64,000 nucleotides of DNA, taken from assembly GCA_034120015.1 (NCBI GenBank), contig JAXEIF010000031.1, forward strand, positions 1 to 64,000, read 5' to 3'. The notes under the pieces are model-generated. The model did not search any database, was not told where the DNA came from, and saw only the letters and a list, made by a program, of their open reading frames with translations. This document shows positions 9,403 through 18,058 of the stretch, piece after piece. Origin of the DNA: CALXOJ01 sp034120015 (GTDB taxonomy: Bacteria > Spirochaetota > Spirochaetia > JAFGXN01). The first letter of the stretch is position 1, and every line of letters begins with the position of its first letter. A program made the position numbers and the translations under genes.

Positions 9403-10710
9403 TCAGTTCCTTTTCTCTCTCAGATCGAAGGCATTCTTATGGGCCGCGAATCCTTCGTAATCGGCAATGACGGGAACAATATCTTTTAAAGTCCGGTATC
9501 CCTCTTCGGTCGTGTAAATAACGGACGAATATTTGACAAAATCGCGAACCGAAACACCCGAATAGGTTTTGGCGGTGCCTCCGGTCGGTAATACGGCATT
9601 CGGCCCGATTGAATAATTGGCGGCAGAGAAGGGAGTCTGTCCTCCGAGAATAATTTCTCCGGCATTGCGGATGGCTTTTTCGGTAGCGAACGGATCGGCG
9701 GTAACGATCTTTAAATGCTCGGTCGCCAGACGGTTGACGAGAAGAACCGCTTCATCAAGTGTTTCTGTCAGGATAATACCGCCGTAGCCGGATAACACAT
9801 CGGTAACAAATTGTCTGCGTTGTTCCGGCAGGCGCCCAATCAGCCGCGGCAATTCCGCTTCAACCGCATCGGCCAGGGATTCGGAAGGGGTAATCAGCAA
9901 CGCCGACGAATCGGATCCGTGTTCCGCTTCGGTAATCAGATCGAGAGCGACTGTGTACGGATCGGCTGTTTCGTCTGCCAGAAGAATCGACTCGGAGGGC
10001 CCGGCCGGCAGTCCGACATCAATCGTACCGTAAAGCAGTCTTTTGGCAGCCGTGACATAGCGGCTGCCCGGGCCGGTCAGTTTGACAACCGGGGCAATGG
10101 ATTCGGTTCCGTATGCAAGAGCGGCAATGGCCTGAGCCCCTCCGACCCGGTAGACTTCGGTAATACCGCACTGTTTTGCGGCATAGAGACAGGCCGCATC
10201 GACCGAACCGTCCGCGGCCGGAGGCGTTACAACGCAGATACGGTCGACGCCGGCAACAACTGCCGGTATGGCCGTCATATACAGCATGGACGGAAAACTG
10301 CCGCGGCCTCTCGGTACATAAATGCCCAGAGATTCAATCGGTGTGGCTTTTTCGCCGCCGAAAATTCCTTTGCTGATTTCAAACGGAGGGATTCCTTCCG
10401 GCTTTTGTTTTTCGTGAAACCGGCGGATATTTTCAATCGAAAAATCGAGTGCTTTTTTTAAATCGTCGGATAAGGATGCTTCGGCTGCGCTCAGCTCTTC
10501 GGGCGAAACCCTCAGCGGGATTCCGTTCAGATCGACATGATCCCATTCTTTCGTAAAACGGCGAAGCGCTTCGTCGCCGCAGCGGCGGACTTCATCGATA
10601 ATTTTTCGGACATCGGGTAAAACAGCCGAAATATCGGTTTGAGACCGGCTCAGGATTCTGTCACGGTCGGTCTTGTTCAGAGAATTCCACAGGTAACGAT
10701 TGATTTTCAT
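9403..10710 (-). CDS. hisD: Histidinol dehydrogenase
   Basis: I chose the ATG at 10710 (435 aa), because a promoter (TTGAAT, 17 bases, TAAAAT) ends five bases before it. The upstream in-frame ATG at 10725 would lie inside the spacer. Family features include ESLGIYVPRGRGSFPS, VYRVGGAQAIAALAYGT, DVGLPAGPSE, the catalytic Glu-His pair in LATEHLK, and the end of the domain near SGVSVRDFVKYS. The enzyme oxidises histidinol to histidine with two NAD+ and zinc. It is the first gene of the transcript running through folC, hisC and the rqcH-like gene. Confidence 0.93.
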   Translation of the reverse strand: MKINRYLWNSLNKTDRDRILSRSQTDISAVLPDVRKIIDEVRRCGDEALRRFTKEWDHVDLNGIPLRVSPEELSAAEASLSDDLKKALDFSIENIRRFHEKQKPEGIPPFEISKGIFGGEKATPIESLGIYVPRGRGSFPSMLYMTAIPAVVAGVDRICVVTPPAADGSVDAACLYAAKQCGITEVYRVGGAQAIAALAYGTESIAPVVKLTGPGSRYVTAAKRLLYGTIDVGLPAGPSESILLADETADPYTVALDLITEAEHGSDSSALLITPSESLADAVEAELPRLIGRLPEQRRQFVTDVLSGYGGIILTETLDEAVLLVNRLATEHLKIVTADPFATEKAIRNAGEIILGGQTPFSAANYSIGPNAVLPTGGTAKTYSGVSVRDFVKYSSVIYTTEEGYRTLKDIVPVIADYEGFAAHKNAFDLREKRN

Positions 10711-10715
10711 ACCTG

Positions 10716-10744
10716 ATTTTACCATTTTAGCAAAGATGATTCAA
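10716..10744 (-). promoter_or_regulatory. hisD promoter, predicted leaderless
   Basis: On the minus strand TTGAAT (10744-10739) is followed by 17 bases and TAAAAT (10721-10716). Only five bases, CAGGT, remain before the ATG at 10710, so the transcript should begin at or next to the start codon. Confidence 0.7.
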
Positions 10745-10789
10745 CGGAAATCGGTCATTTTCGCAAAGAAGATAAACCGTCCGTTGCCG

Positions 10790-11404
10790 TTATTCGACTG
10801 AATCGAGAAAAGTTATCCATTCCCGGGCTGTTTTCGGAGTCAGAACCGACCATCCGCGGCGGGCTGCCGCCCGGCAGTTTTCTTCGGAATCGTCGATAAA
10901 CAGAATCGATTCCGCGGGTACGGCGAGCCGCTGTTCGACCGCCTCGTAAATCTCGGGATCCGGTTTGCTCATTTTCATTTCATAAGAAAGAAAACATTCG
11001 TCAAAGTATTCCGCAAGAGCGGTACGGGTCGGAAAGTAGCGTTCGCAAACCCATCCCCAGTGAATCGGGTTGGAATTGCTGAGAAGGCAGGTTTTCTTTT
11101 TACGGTGAACCGCTTTTACGGCCTCGAGGCTTTCGGCCGGAATTCCTTTCAGAAAACGGCACCATGTTTCGGCGATTTCTCCGTCGGTTAGCGGTTTCGG
11201 CAGACAGCTGCGGATTTTGTCGAAAAAGGTTTCCGCGGTGATGAGTCCGGCTTCGATTTCGAAGAAAGGACCGCGTTGTCGGTAGCGGTCGGCCATTTCG
11301 TCGATTCCGGTCAGGCCGATTTCGCGAAAACTCTGCAGGTAGATGTCAAAATCGAAATTCAGAAGGACTCCTCCCATATCGAAAATGACGGTATTGAATT
11401 TCAT
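10790..11404 (-). CDS. HAD-superfamily hydrolase (YihX-like)
   Basis: This 204-aa protein has the HAD motifs in order: FDMGGVL at residues 9-15 (nucleophile Asp), LLSNSN (motif II), K in MKMSKPDPEIY (motif III), and FIDDSEENC (motif IV). An alpha-helical cap of the subfamily I type lies between motifs I and II. The DxG form of motif I matches the group that includes the sugar-phosphate phosphatase YihX. The substrate is unknown. GGAGGAG precedes the ATG, and a promoter-like TTGATT/TAAAAT pair with 16-bp spacing lies upstream. The hisD promoter lies in the 79 bases downstream, so the two units may be separate. Confidence 0.85.
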   Translation of the reverse strand: MKFNTVIFDMGGVLLNFDFDIYLQSFREIGLTGIDEMADRYRQRGPFFEIEAGLITAETFFDKIRSCLPKPLTDGEIAETWCRFLKGIPAESLEAVKAVHRKKKTCLLSNSNPIHWGWVCERYFPTRTALAEYFDECFLSYEMKMSKPDPEIYEAVEQRLAVPAESILFIDDSEENCRAAARRGWSVLTPKTAREWITFLDSVE

Positions 11405-11489
11405 TTCTCACTCCTCCTGCTGTCGTCTATTTTACGAAAGGCACGAAAAAAATCAATGCCCGCGGTATCGCACAAAAAAAAAGTTTTCG

Positions 11490-11518
11490 TTGCTGTTTTT
11501 ATGAAATTCTGATATACT
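11490..11518 (+). promoter_or_regulatory. cdaA promoter, predicted leaderless
   Basis: TTGCTG (11490-11495), 17 bases, TATACT (11513-11518), then seven bases GAAGAAT and the ATG at 11526. The expected transcription start falls on the base before, or on, the ATG. No Shine-Dalgarno sequence is present. Confidence 0.7.
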
Positions 11519-11525
11519 GAAGAAT

Positions 11526-12353
11526 ATGAATTTATACGAAAACTTACAGTGGGGACTTGACCGGGCGCTGCCTGTTCTGGATATTCTGCTTCTGAGTTTC
11601 ATTTTTTATGCGGTTCTGCATATTTTGCAAAAAGTGCCCGGTGTCAGGCGGCTGGTAACCGTCAGTGCGGTTTTTCTGGCTTTTTATGCGGTCGCCTATA
11701 TTCTGGATTTAAAAACCAATTTATGGGTTTTCAATAAACTGATGGTATTGGCCGGTGTTGTGATTGTCGTTTCCTATCAGGCCGAATTCCGGCAGATTTT
11801 TACCCAGTTGGGCCGCAGCGGGTTTTTCGGCAAGAGTTCGCCGATTGCCAAAGAAGACGAGATGAAGAAAATTCTGGACGCACTCTATTATCTTTCTTCA
11901 ATCGGTCGGGGGGCTCTTATTGTTCTCGAGCGGAGGATGAAACTCGATCATATTATTTCCAGCGGAACGACGCTCAATGCCGAAATTTCGTTTAATCTGC
12001 TGTGTACAATTTTCGAGAAAGATACTCATCTGCATGACGGTGCCGTTTATATCCGCCAGGGGAAAATCGAAGCGGCTGCCTGTTTTCTGCCGATGTCCGA
12101 ACAGAGAGATTTACGTTCCAGCTTCGGAACGCGTCACCGGTCGGCGCTGGGAATGGCCGAAAACAGTGATGCGGTGGTTCTGATTGTCTCTGAGGAAACC
12201 CAGGCCGTATCGCTGGCGTATGATGCCAACTTTTTTTACGATTTGAAAAGGGAGGAGCTGACCGCCTATCTGAGTGAAATTTTCGAATTCGAAAATATTG
12301 TCCGTGAAGAGTCGGAATCCGGTAATCCGACGGGAATCGAGCATGAAAAGTAA
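11526..12353 (+). CDS. cdaA: Diadenylate cyclase CdaA (c-di-AMP synthase)
   Basis: This 275-aa protein has three N-terminal membrane segments (about residues 13-35, 42-60 and 65-85) and then a DisA_N/DAC catalytic domain. The domain contains the hallmark DGA in HLHDGAVYI and RHR in GTRHRSALGMAE. It condenses two ATP into cyclic di-AMP, an essential signal for potassium and cell-wall homeostasis. The adjacent gene encodes its usual regulator CdaR, overlapping by 11 bases, which confirms the CdaA class. Having its own promoter directly before the ATG makes it the head of the seven-gene transcript to priA. Confidence 0.95.
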   Translation: MNLYENLQWGLDRALPVLDILLLSFIFYAVLHILQKVPGVRRLVTVSAVFLAFYAVAYILDLKTNLWVFNKLMVLAGVVIVVSYQAEFRQIFTQLGRSGFFGKSSPIAKEDEMKKILDALYYLSSIGRGALIVLERRMKLDHIISSGTTLNAEISFNLLCTIFEKDTHLHDGAVYIRQGKIEAAACFLPMSEQRDLRSSFGTRHRSALGMAENSDAVVLIVSEETQAVSLAYDANFFYDLKREELTAYLSEIFEFENIVREESESGNPTGIEHEK

Positions 12354-13311
12354 AAAGAACCGCTTTCTATCCTTTTTTACAAATGAATGGCATTTGAAGA
12401 TTGCGGCGCTGGTTTGTGCCGTTTTCACTTACTTTTTTTACGATATGCTGTCTCTCGAAGAACGATATCTGACGATTCCTTTAGAGATTAAACTGGATGA
12501 AACCATGGTTCCTTCGGAAGCATATCCCGATGTCGTGAAACTGACTGTGCGCGGAAAAGGTGAAGATATCTATTTGTTTTCCGATGACGATTTTCTGGCG
12601 ACGGCCGATTTTTCGGGGTATAAGGCTCCCGGACACAGTATTGTGCCGATTGCGGTCAAACCGCAGCGTTCGGCCGTATTGGTTAACGACGTTCAGATCG
12701 AGCCGACTCCGAAAGTGATGGATTTGGTTTTGGACTGGAAAATGACCAAACAGGTGGATGTGGTGCCCAATTTTGTCGGATTTCCCGAAACGGGATTCGA
12801 AGTGGCGGAAGTGCAGGTTGTGCCTCCTTCTGTCGGTATAACGGGACCCGAGTCGGTTGTGTCTCTGACAGATTCGGTATCGACTGTGCCGATTCCTCTG
12901 GATAATTACAACGGCAGTTTTTCCGTTTTGGCGGAAGCGGTTTCGGATAATAAATCGATTGTCATGGAATCGCCGATTGTTCGGCTGAATGTGACGGTTT
13001 CCGAGGTTTTTTCGGAAAAACTGTTTTCTCCTCTGCCGATTGAAATCAGCCGGCCGCCGGAAAAGGGTATTTTGAAAATTTCCCCTCAAACCGGCAGTGT
13101 CCGTCTTTCCGGAAAACAGCTGCTGATAGACGGGCTGGATGCGTCCGCGGTATCAATGCGTATCGAATTACCCGATATGCTGGACGGAGAAACGGTGACC
13201 GTACCTGTTTTACTGACACTGCCGGACGGAACCGTCGCGTCGGAATGGAATCCGCGGGAGGTTTCGGTAACTTACGAGGAAAAAAAGAGTGATACTGGGA
13301 ATCGGATGTGA
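12343..13311 (+). CDS. cdaR: CdaA regulator CdaR (YbbR-domain protein)
   Basis: I chose the ATG at 12343 (322 aa), inside the end of cdaA; the longer frame to 12274 lies wholly within cdaA. A short basic N-terminus is followed by one membrane segment (about residues 18-37) and repeated extracytoplasmic YbbR domains. The latter show as the repeated pattern V-P-x-GxxxxG-V-V-x-SV/PSSVGITGPESVV. In Gram-positive bacteria CdaR binds CdaA across the membrane and tunes its activity; the same job is likely here. It overlaps acpS by 23 bases. Confidence 0.88.
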   Translation: MKSKKNRFLSFFTNEWHLKIAALVCAVFTYFFYDMLSLEERYLTIPLEIKLDETMVPSEAYPDVVKLTVRGKGEDIYLFSDDDFLATADFSGYKAPGHSIVPIAVKPQRSAVLVNDVQIEPTPKVMDLVLDWKMTKQVDVVPNFVGFPETGFEVAEVQVVPPSVGITGPESVVSLTDSVSTVPIPLDNYNGSFSVLAEAVSDNKSIVMESPIVRLNVTVSEVFSEKLFSPLPIEISRPPEKGILKISPQTGSVRLSGKQLLIDGLDASAVSMRIELPDMLDGETVTVPVLLTLPDGTVASEWNPREVSVTYEEKKSDTGNRM

Positions 13312-13672
13312 TATAATCGAGTTAAAACGTGTCGAGCGCCTGTTAAGCGAGCGGGCTAAAGCCGACCGTATTTTTACGGAAGCGGAGCAGCGGTATTGCG
13401 ACAGTCGCGGAGCGGAACGGATCGCATCTTATGCAGGGCGCTTTGCCGTTAAAGAAGCGGTTGCGAAAGCTTTCGGGTGCGGCATCGGTGCGGTTTCCTG
13501 GGCGGATATCGAAGTGGTCAATCAGCCGGACGGGGTGCCGTCCGTTCGTTTTTACGGAGAGGCGGCCCGCCTGGCCGGCAGCAGAGACCGTTCGCGGATG
13601 CATATTTCGCTGAGTCACGGACGCGATTATGCGACAGCGAATGCGGTCTGGGAAGGAGGGGATAATGGCTGA
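13289..13672 (+). CDS. acpS: Holo-[acyl-carrier-protein] synthase
   Basis: This 127-aa protein starts at GTG 13289, inside the end of cdaR, with GAGGA nine bases upstream. It has the AcpS motifs GIGCDIIELKRVE (metal-binding Asp) and FAVKEAVAKAFG (catalytic Glu and Lys), and ends with ISLSH. It transfers the 4-phosphopantetheine arm of CoA onto acyl carrier protein. It therefore consumes the CoA whose unusual pathway is encoded at 43.6-48.5 kb. The length is typical for the trimeric bacterial enzyme. Confidence 0.94.
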   Translation: MILGIGCDIIELKRVERLLSERAKADRIFTEAEQRYCDSRGAERIASYAGRFAVKEAVAKAFGCGIGAVSWADIEVVNQPDGVPSVRFYGEAARLAGSRDRSRMHISLSHGRDYATANAVWEGGDNG

Positions 13673-14555
13673 AACGGCTAAAAAAGAAATTTCGATTACT
13701 TTTTTCGAAAAAACGGAAAGTAAGTGTCCGATTTGCGGACATGCTTTTCACAGGGAAACATTGAGGACGGGAGGAGGCCGGTTGAATTCCGACCGGCTTT
13801 CGGATGAATTACGTCGTTTTTATAAACCGACGGAAAAGTACGGAGAAATTTATCCTCTGATTTATTATGTGATGGTGTGTCCTCACTGTTATTTTGCCGC
13901 ATTCGAAAAAGACTTTTCGGAGGTCAAAAACAAAGAACGTCCCGAACTGAAAGAGGGGGAAGCGGATCGGAAAGCGGCGGTTGCTCTGATTTTCCCCGAT
14001 GTCAATTTCAAATCGGAGCGGACTCTGAAAGAGGGAATTGCCAGTTACTATCTGGCCTGTGCTTCGTATAAATTCCGTGTGCCCGATTCGGCACCGACAA
14101 TCAAACAGGGGATTTCCTGCTTGCGGGCAGCCTGGCTGCTTTCGGATCTTCATAAAAAAGAACCGGGCAACAACTACGATTTGCTGGCGAAGTGTTTTTA
14201 TCAGAATGCGGCACGGCTTTACCGGCGGGCCGTTCATTTGGAAAGTACCGGAAAAGAGGCCTTTTCAAGTGTGGCCGGACTCGGTCCCGATATCGATAAG
14301 AATTACGGATTCGACGGCGTTTTGTATCTGGCCGGTCTTCTGGAATACCGTTACGGCAGTCGCGCCGATATGAGAAGACGGATTAAGGTCCTGGAAGAAC
14401 AGCGGCGCAGTGTTTCCCGTGTTTTCGGTATGGGACGTTCCGATAAAAACAAACCGAAAGAGGTTCTCGATAAAGCCCGGGATTTGTACACCGAATTGGG
14501 CGAATATATTTCGGAGCAGACAGAGGAACTGAACGAATCAGACGAAACGGTATGA
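13665..14555 (+). CDS. DUF2225 zinc-ribbon protein
   Basis: I chose the ATG at 13665 (296 aa) because GGAAGGAGG lies just upstream; it overlaps acpS by eight bases. The N-terminal DUF2225 region carries two CxxC pairs, CPICGHAF and CPHCYFAA, which probably bind zinc. It is followed by a helical TPR-like segment (ISCLRAAWLLSDLHKK, CFYQNAARLYRRA). Proteins of this family are common in spirochaetes and Firmicutes and have no known function. No signal peptide is seen. The placement between acpS and truA gives no functional clue. Confidence 0.8.
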   Translation: MAETAKKEISITFFEKTESKCPICGHAFHRETLRTGGGRLNSDRLSDELRRFYKPTEKYGEIYPLIYYVMVCPHCYFAAFEKDFSEVKNKERPELKEGEADRKAAVALIFPDVNFKSERTLKEGIASYYLACASYKFRVPDSAPTIKQGISCLRAAWLLSDLHKKEPGNNYDLLAKCFYQNAARLYRRAVHLESTGKEAFSSVAGLGPDIDKNYGFDGVLYLAGLLEYRYGSRADMRRRIKVLEEQRRSVSRVFGMGRSDKNKPKEVLDKARDLYTELGEYISEQTEELNESDETV

Positions 14556-15301
14556 GACGGATTCGTTTGGATATTTCGTATGACGGCACAGAATTTTGCG
14601 GTTGGCAGATTCAGGCTGCCGGACGGACCGTACAGGGGGTACTGGAAGAAGCCTTGTCCGGGCTTCTGAAGGGGACTGTTCGCGTTACCGGTTCCGGACG
14701 TACCGATTCGGGGGTTCATGCCGAAAATCAGACCTGTCACTTTGATACGGAAAATAGTTCGATTCCGGCGGAAAAACTGGCTCCGGCTTTGAATTCGTTT
14801 CTGCCTGCCGATGTGCGGGTAAGGCAAAGCCGTGCCGTTGCCGATACGTTTCATGCGCGGTTTTCGGCAATCGGGCGGGTGTACCGCTACCGTTTTTATC
14901 GGGGAGTTCCCGTTCCTCCGATATGGCGGAATTGCTGTTGGGGCATCCGTCAGCCGATAGAACTTGAGCGGCTGAACCGTCTGGCCTCCCTGTTTGTCGG
15001 AACGCATGATTTTACCGCGTTTTGTGCGGCAGGGGATCGGAACCGGTCCAAGGTGCGGACTGTCTATCGTGCCTTTTTTTTCGAGCAGCCGCCGTTTCTG
15101 GTATTCGAAATTGCCGGCAATGCGTTTTTATGGAATATGGTCCGTTCTGTCGTCGGAACGATATTGTCCGAATATGATCATGAGGATGCGGAAGAAACAG
15201 TTTCGGAATTACTGCAGACGGGAGACCGCTCCGGCTGCGGAACAACGGCTCCGGCACGCGGTTTGTCTCTCGTAAAGGTGATATATGAATCGGAAAAGTG
15301 A
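14552..15301 (+). CDS. truA: tRNA pseudouridine(38-40) synthase
   Basis: This 249-aa protein has the catalytic aspartate in GSGRTDSGVHA (about residues 48-58), YDGTEFCGWQ at the N-terminus, and FLWNMVRSVVGT in the C-terminal half, all typical of TruA. It isomerises uridines 38-40 in the anticodon arm of several tRNAs. The start overlaps the previous stop by four bases (ATGA), and its end overlaps the next gene by 17 bases. Confidence 0.94.
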   Translation: MRRIRLDISYDGTEFCGWQIQAAGRTVQGVLEEALSGLLKGTVRVTGSGRTDSGVHAENQTCHFDTENSSIPAEKLAPALNSFLPADVRVRQSRAVADTFHARFSAIGRVYRYRFYRGVPVPPIWRNCCWGIRQPIELERLNRLASLFVGTHDFTAFCAAGDRNRSKVRTVYRAFFFEQPPFLVFEIAGNAFLWNMVRSVVGTILSEYDHEDAEETVSELLQTGDRSGCGTTAPARGLSLVKVIYESEK

Positions 15302-16058
15302 AACGGAAGCATTTTGGGATTTGGTCAATCATTTTGAAGATTATCTCGACTCGGGAATAGCGAAAGAGCACGAGCCGTTTGTGTTTGCCAAAATAGAGCG
15401 CGATCAGACAGAAGCTCTCGGTCAATGGGAAAAAGAACCTCTTCTGGAAACATCCGTTGCGGAGTATCGCGAACTTTCTCCCCGGGAAAGGCATAACGAG
15501 TGGACGGTCTGTTCGGACGGTATGAAAAACTGTATGCTGTGTGCGTTGAGCCGTTTCCGTACGGCTGTGGTTCCCGGTCTTTCCGCTCAACGTTTCGATC
15601 TTTTGGTTGTCGGTGATTTTCCCTCGGATGAGGAAGACCGTGCCGGAAAAACGGGTGCCGGAGCCGGGTTCGGGTATCTGACAAAATGGCTTGCCTCCGT
15701 CGGACTGACGCCCGGAAAAGAAACGGCTGTTACATCGGTTTTGAAGTGCCGCCCCGAATCGGAACACGCCGTTTCCTCACAGGCAGCGGAGGCCTGCCGC
15801 CCGTATCTGGAGCATCAGATTGCCGTCGCTTCTCCCAAAGCGATTCTGGCAACCGGAGACCTTTTTGCCCGTTACTTTTTGAAAACAGCCGCACCTGTTT
15901 CGGCGGTGCGGGGACAGCTGTACGCATACAAGGAGATTCCGGTAATTGTGACGTATTCCCCTCAGACGGTTCTGGATGATCCCGGACTGCGCAGACCTGT
16001 TTGGGAAGATCTGAAAATGCTGCGCCGGGTATTGGAAAACCGTCAGATCCGTGAATAA
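15285..16058 (+). CDS. Uracil-DNA-glycosylase-like iron-sulfur protein with altered active site
   Basis: This 257-aa protein has an N-terminal extension of about 75 residues followed by a UDG family 4-type fold. The four cysteines of the 4Fe-4S site look intact: CMLC with its CSDGMKNC context, KCRP, and EACRPYL. The catalytic motifs have changed. Where family 4 has GE(A/G)PG followed by EED, this protein reads GDFPSDEED. Where the second motif should be HP(A/S), it reads YSPQTV. It may be a divergent glycosylase with other substrates or a non-catalytic DNA binder. It overlaps truA by 17 bases and priA by eight, and the link to priA suggests DNA repair or replication restart. Confidence 0.72.
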   Translation: MNRKSETEAFWDLVNHFEDYLDSGIAKEHEPFVFAKIERDQTEALGQWEKEPLLETSVAEYRELSPRERHNEWTVCSDGMKNCMLCALSRFRTAVVPGLSAQRFDLLVVGDFPSDEEDRAGKTGAGAGFGYLTKWLASVGLTPGKETAVTSVLKCRPESEHAVSSQAAEACRPYLEHQIAVASPKAILATGDLFARYFLKTAAPVSAVRGQLYAYKEIPVIVTYSPQTVLDDPGLRRPVWEDLKMLRRVLENRQIRE

Positions 16059-18021
16059 ACAGTTTATCGATGTTTATCTGAATGTGCCTCTATGCTCGGC
16101 TTACACCTATGATCCCGGGGAAACCGGAGGTGAAAATCCGGTCGGCAAACGGGTAACGGTCGATTTTAATCATCGCAAAATGACGGCCTTCGTCATCCGC
16201 AGTTATACCGCGGATGAGCTTTCTTTCGGTTATCCTGTCAAAAAGGTGCAGAAGTTTCAGGATGCCGAGCCGCTGTTCGGTGAATTTCAAATCCGGTTGG
16301 CGGAATGGATTTCCGGGCGGTATCTCTGCTCTCCGGGGGAAGCTTTATCTCTGATGGTGCCCGGCGGAAAGCGGGAAGTGAATTCGCTCTCGTTGTGGGA
16401 TGAAGCCGACGAAAGTGCGTCGGGGACGCATCACAAACTATCCGACGACCAGCGCAAAGCGGTCGAAACGGTTTCCGGATCGGAAGATTCTTTCTTCTAT
16501 CTGTACGGCGTGACCGGATCGGGAAAAACGGAAGTTTACCTGACGCTGGCCGAAAAAACGCTGGCGGAGGGGCGCGGCGTTCTCTATCTGGTGCCGGAAA
16601 TTGCTTTAACGCATCAGCTGACGGAGCAGGTGCGCCGCCGTTTCGGCAGCCGCGTTTCCGTTATTCACAGCCGCCTGACACCGGCGCAGAAATATACCGA
16701 GTGGCGTAAAATTCTACGCGGCGAAACCGATTTCGTTATCGGCGCCCGCAGTGCCGTTTTTGCACCGCTGGAACGGCCGGGACTGATTATTCTTGACGAA
16801 GAACATGAAAGCAGCTATAAATCGCAAACGGCACCCCGGTATCACGCGCGGCAGGTAGCCATGTATATTGCCAAAAGCCGCAATGCCAAACTGGTGATGG
16901 GCAGCGCCACGCCGTCTGTCGAGGCGTACGCCGCCATGCAAAGCGGATCCGTTGTTCCCCTAATGCTTCCTCATCGGGTAGCGGGAGGACATCGTCCCCG
17001 CTTTCATGTTATCGATATGCGCGGTCGTAAAACGCTGCTTTCTTCCGAACTGATTCATGCTGTCCGCGATACTCTGTCGGAAGGCCGTCAGGTGATTCTT
17101 TTTCTGAACCGACGGGGATTTTCCTATTCGTTCCGCTGCCGTACATGCGGTTTCGAATTTCATTGCGATTACTGCTCTCTGCCGCTGACTTTCCATAAAA
17201 AGGAAAATTGTTTTATTTGTCACTGCTGCGGTCGGATAAGACCGGCTGTACACGAGTGTCCCGAGTGCCGGTCTCAGGATATCGGTTATGCGGGTATCGG
17301 AACGGAAAAAATCGAGGAGGAAATCCGTACGATTTTCCCGCAATATAAAACGGAACGGGTTGACAGAGACACCGTCGGATCGGGAAAAGAACTCGGACGT
17401 CTATTGAGCCGTTTCCGGTCGGGAGAAACCCGTATTCTTCTCGGAACGCAGATGATAGCCAAAGGACTCAATTTTCCGGGACTGAAGCTGGTCGGTATTG
17501 TGACAATCGACAATATTCTGAGTATTCCCGATTTCCGTTCGGCGGAAAGAGCTTTTGCTCTGATAACACAGGTGGCCGGGCGTACGGGACGCTATTCCGA
17601 TGACGGAGAAGTGTTTATTCAAACGGAGCGGGGGCATCATCCGGCACTGATTCACGCAGTCAAAGGTGATGCGGAATCTTTTTACCGTGAAGAAACGGAA
17701 ATGCGTCGTCTTGCCGGATTCCCGCCGTTTTCCCGGCTGATCCATATTGTTGTCCGGTCGTCATCCGCCGAAACCGCGTCGCAGGCGGCCGTTTTTCTGA
17801 CGGACCGGTTACGTAAATCGGGCGTTGGTGATGAAGAACTGATGGGGCCGTCAGAGGCACCGGTGGCCCGTGTCAACGGTCAGTACCGTTTCCACTGTCT
17901 CATCCGCTCGGAGCGGCCTCAGCGGTATGCCGATGCCATTCGGGAGGCGTGCGCACAAACAGGTAAAGAGTTCCGTGACTGCCGCATCGATATCGATGTC
18001 GATCCTTTGTCCATCGAATAG
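16051..18021 (+). CDS. priA: Primosomal protein N' (replication restart helicase PriA)
   Basis: This 656-aa protein starts at GTG 16051. It has a 3'-DNA-binding N-terminal domain, then helicase motifs YGVTGSGKTEVYL (Walker A), ILDEEHESSYK (DEEH) and GSATPSVEAYA. The zinc-binding region carries paired cysteines (CRTCGFEFHCDYC, CFICHCCG, CPECRS), and GTQMIAKGLNFPG and QVAGRTGR follow. PriA reloads the replicative helicase at collapsed forks. The protein is shorter than the E. coli form, mostly in the N-terminal domain, but all helicase motifs are present. It is the last gene of the transcript that starts at cdaA. Confidence 0.94.
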   Translation: MNKQFIDVYLNVPLCSAYTYDPGETGGENPVGKRVTVDFNHRKMTAFVIRSYTADELSFGYPVKKVQKFQDAEPLFGEFQIRLAEWISGRYLCSPGEALSLMVPGGKREVNSLSLWDEADESASGTHHKLSDDQRKAVETVSGSEDSFFYLYGVTGSGKTEVYLTLAEKTLAEGRGVLYLVPEIALTHQLTEQVRRRFGSRVSVIHSRLTPAQKYTEWRKILRGETDFVIGARSAVFAPLERPGLIILDEEHESSYKSQTAPRYHARQVAMYIAKSRNAKLVMGSATPSVEAYAAMQSGSVVPLMLPHRVAGGHRPRFHVIDMRGRKTLLSSELIHAVRDTLSEGRQVILFLNRRGFSYSFRCRTCGFEFHCDYCSLPLTFHKKENCFICHCCGRIRPAVHECPECRSQDIGYAGIGTEKIEEEIRTIFPQYKTERVDRDTVGSGKELGRLLSRFRSGETRILLGTQMIAKGLNFPGLKLVGIVTIDNILSIPDFRSAERAFALITQVAGRTGRYSDDGEVFIQTERGHHPALIHAVKGDAESFYREETEMRRLAGFPPFSRLIHIVVRSSSAETASQAAVFLTDRLRKSGVGDEELMGPSEAPVARVNGQYRFHCLIRSERPQRYADAIREACAQTGKEFRDCRIDIDVDPLSIE

Positions 18022-18023
18022 TA

Positions 18024-18052
18024 TTGTCAAATCGGATAAATTTTAGTAAAAT
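18024..18052 (+). promoter_or_regulatory. def promoter, predicted leaderless
   Basis: TTGTCA (18024-18029), 17 bases, TAAAAT (18047-18052), then six bases GGACAG and the ATG at 18059. The expected transcription start coincides with the ATG. Confidence 0.72.
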
Positions 18053-18058
18053 GGACAG

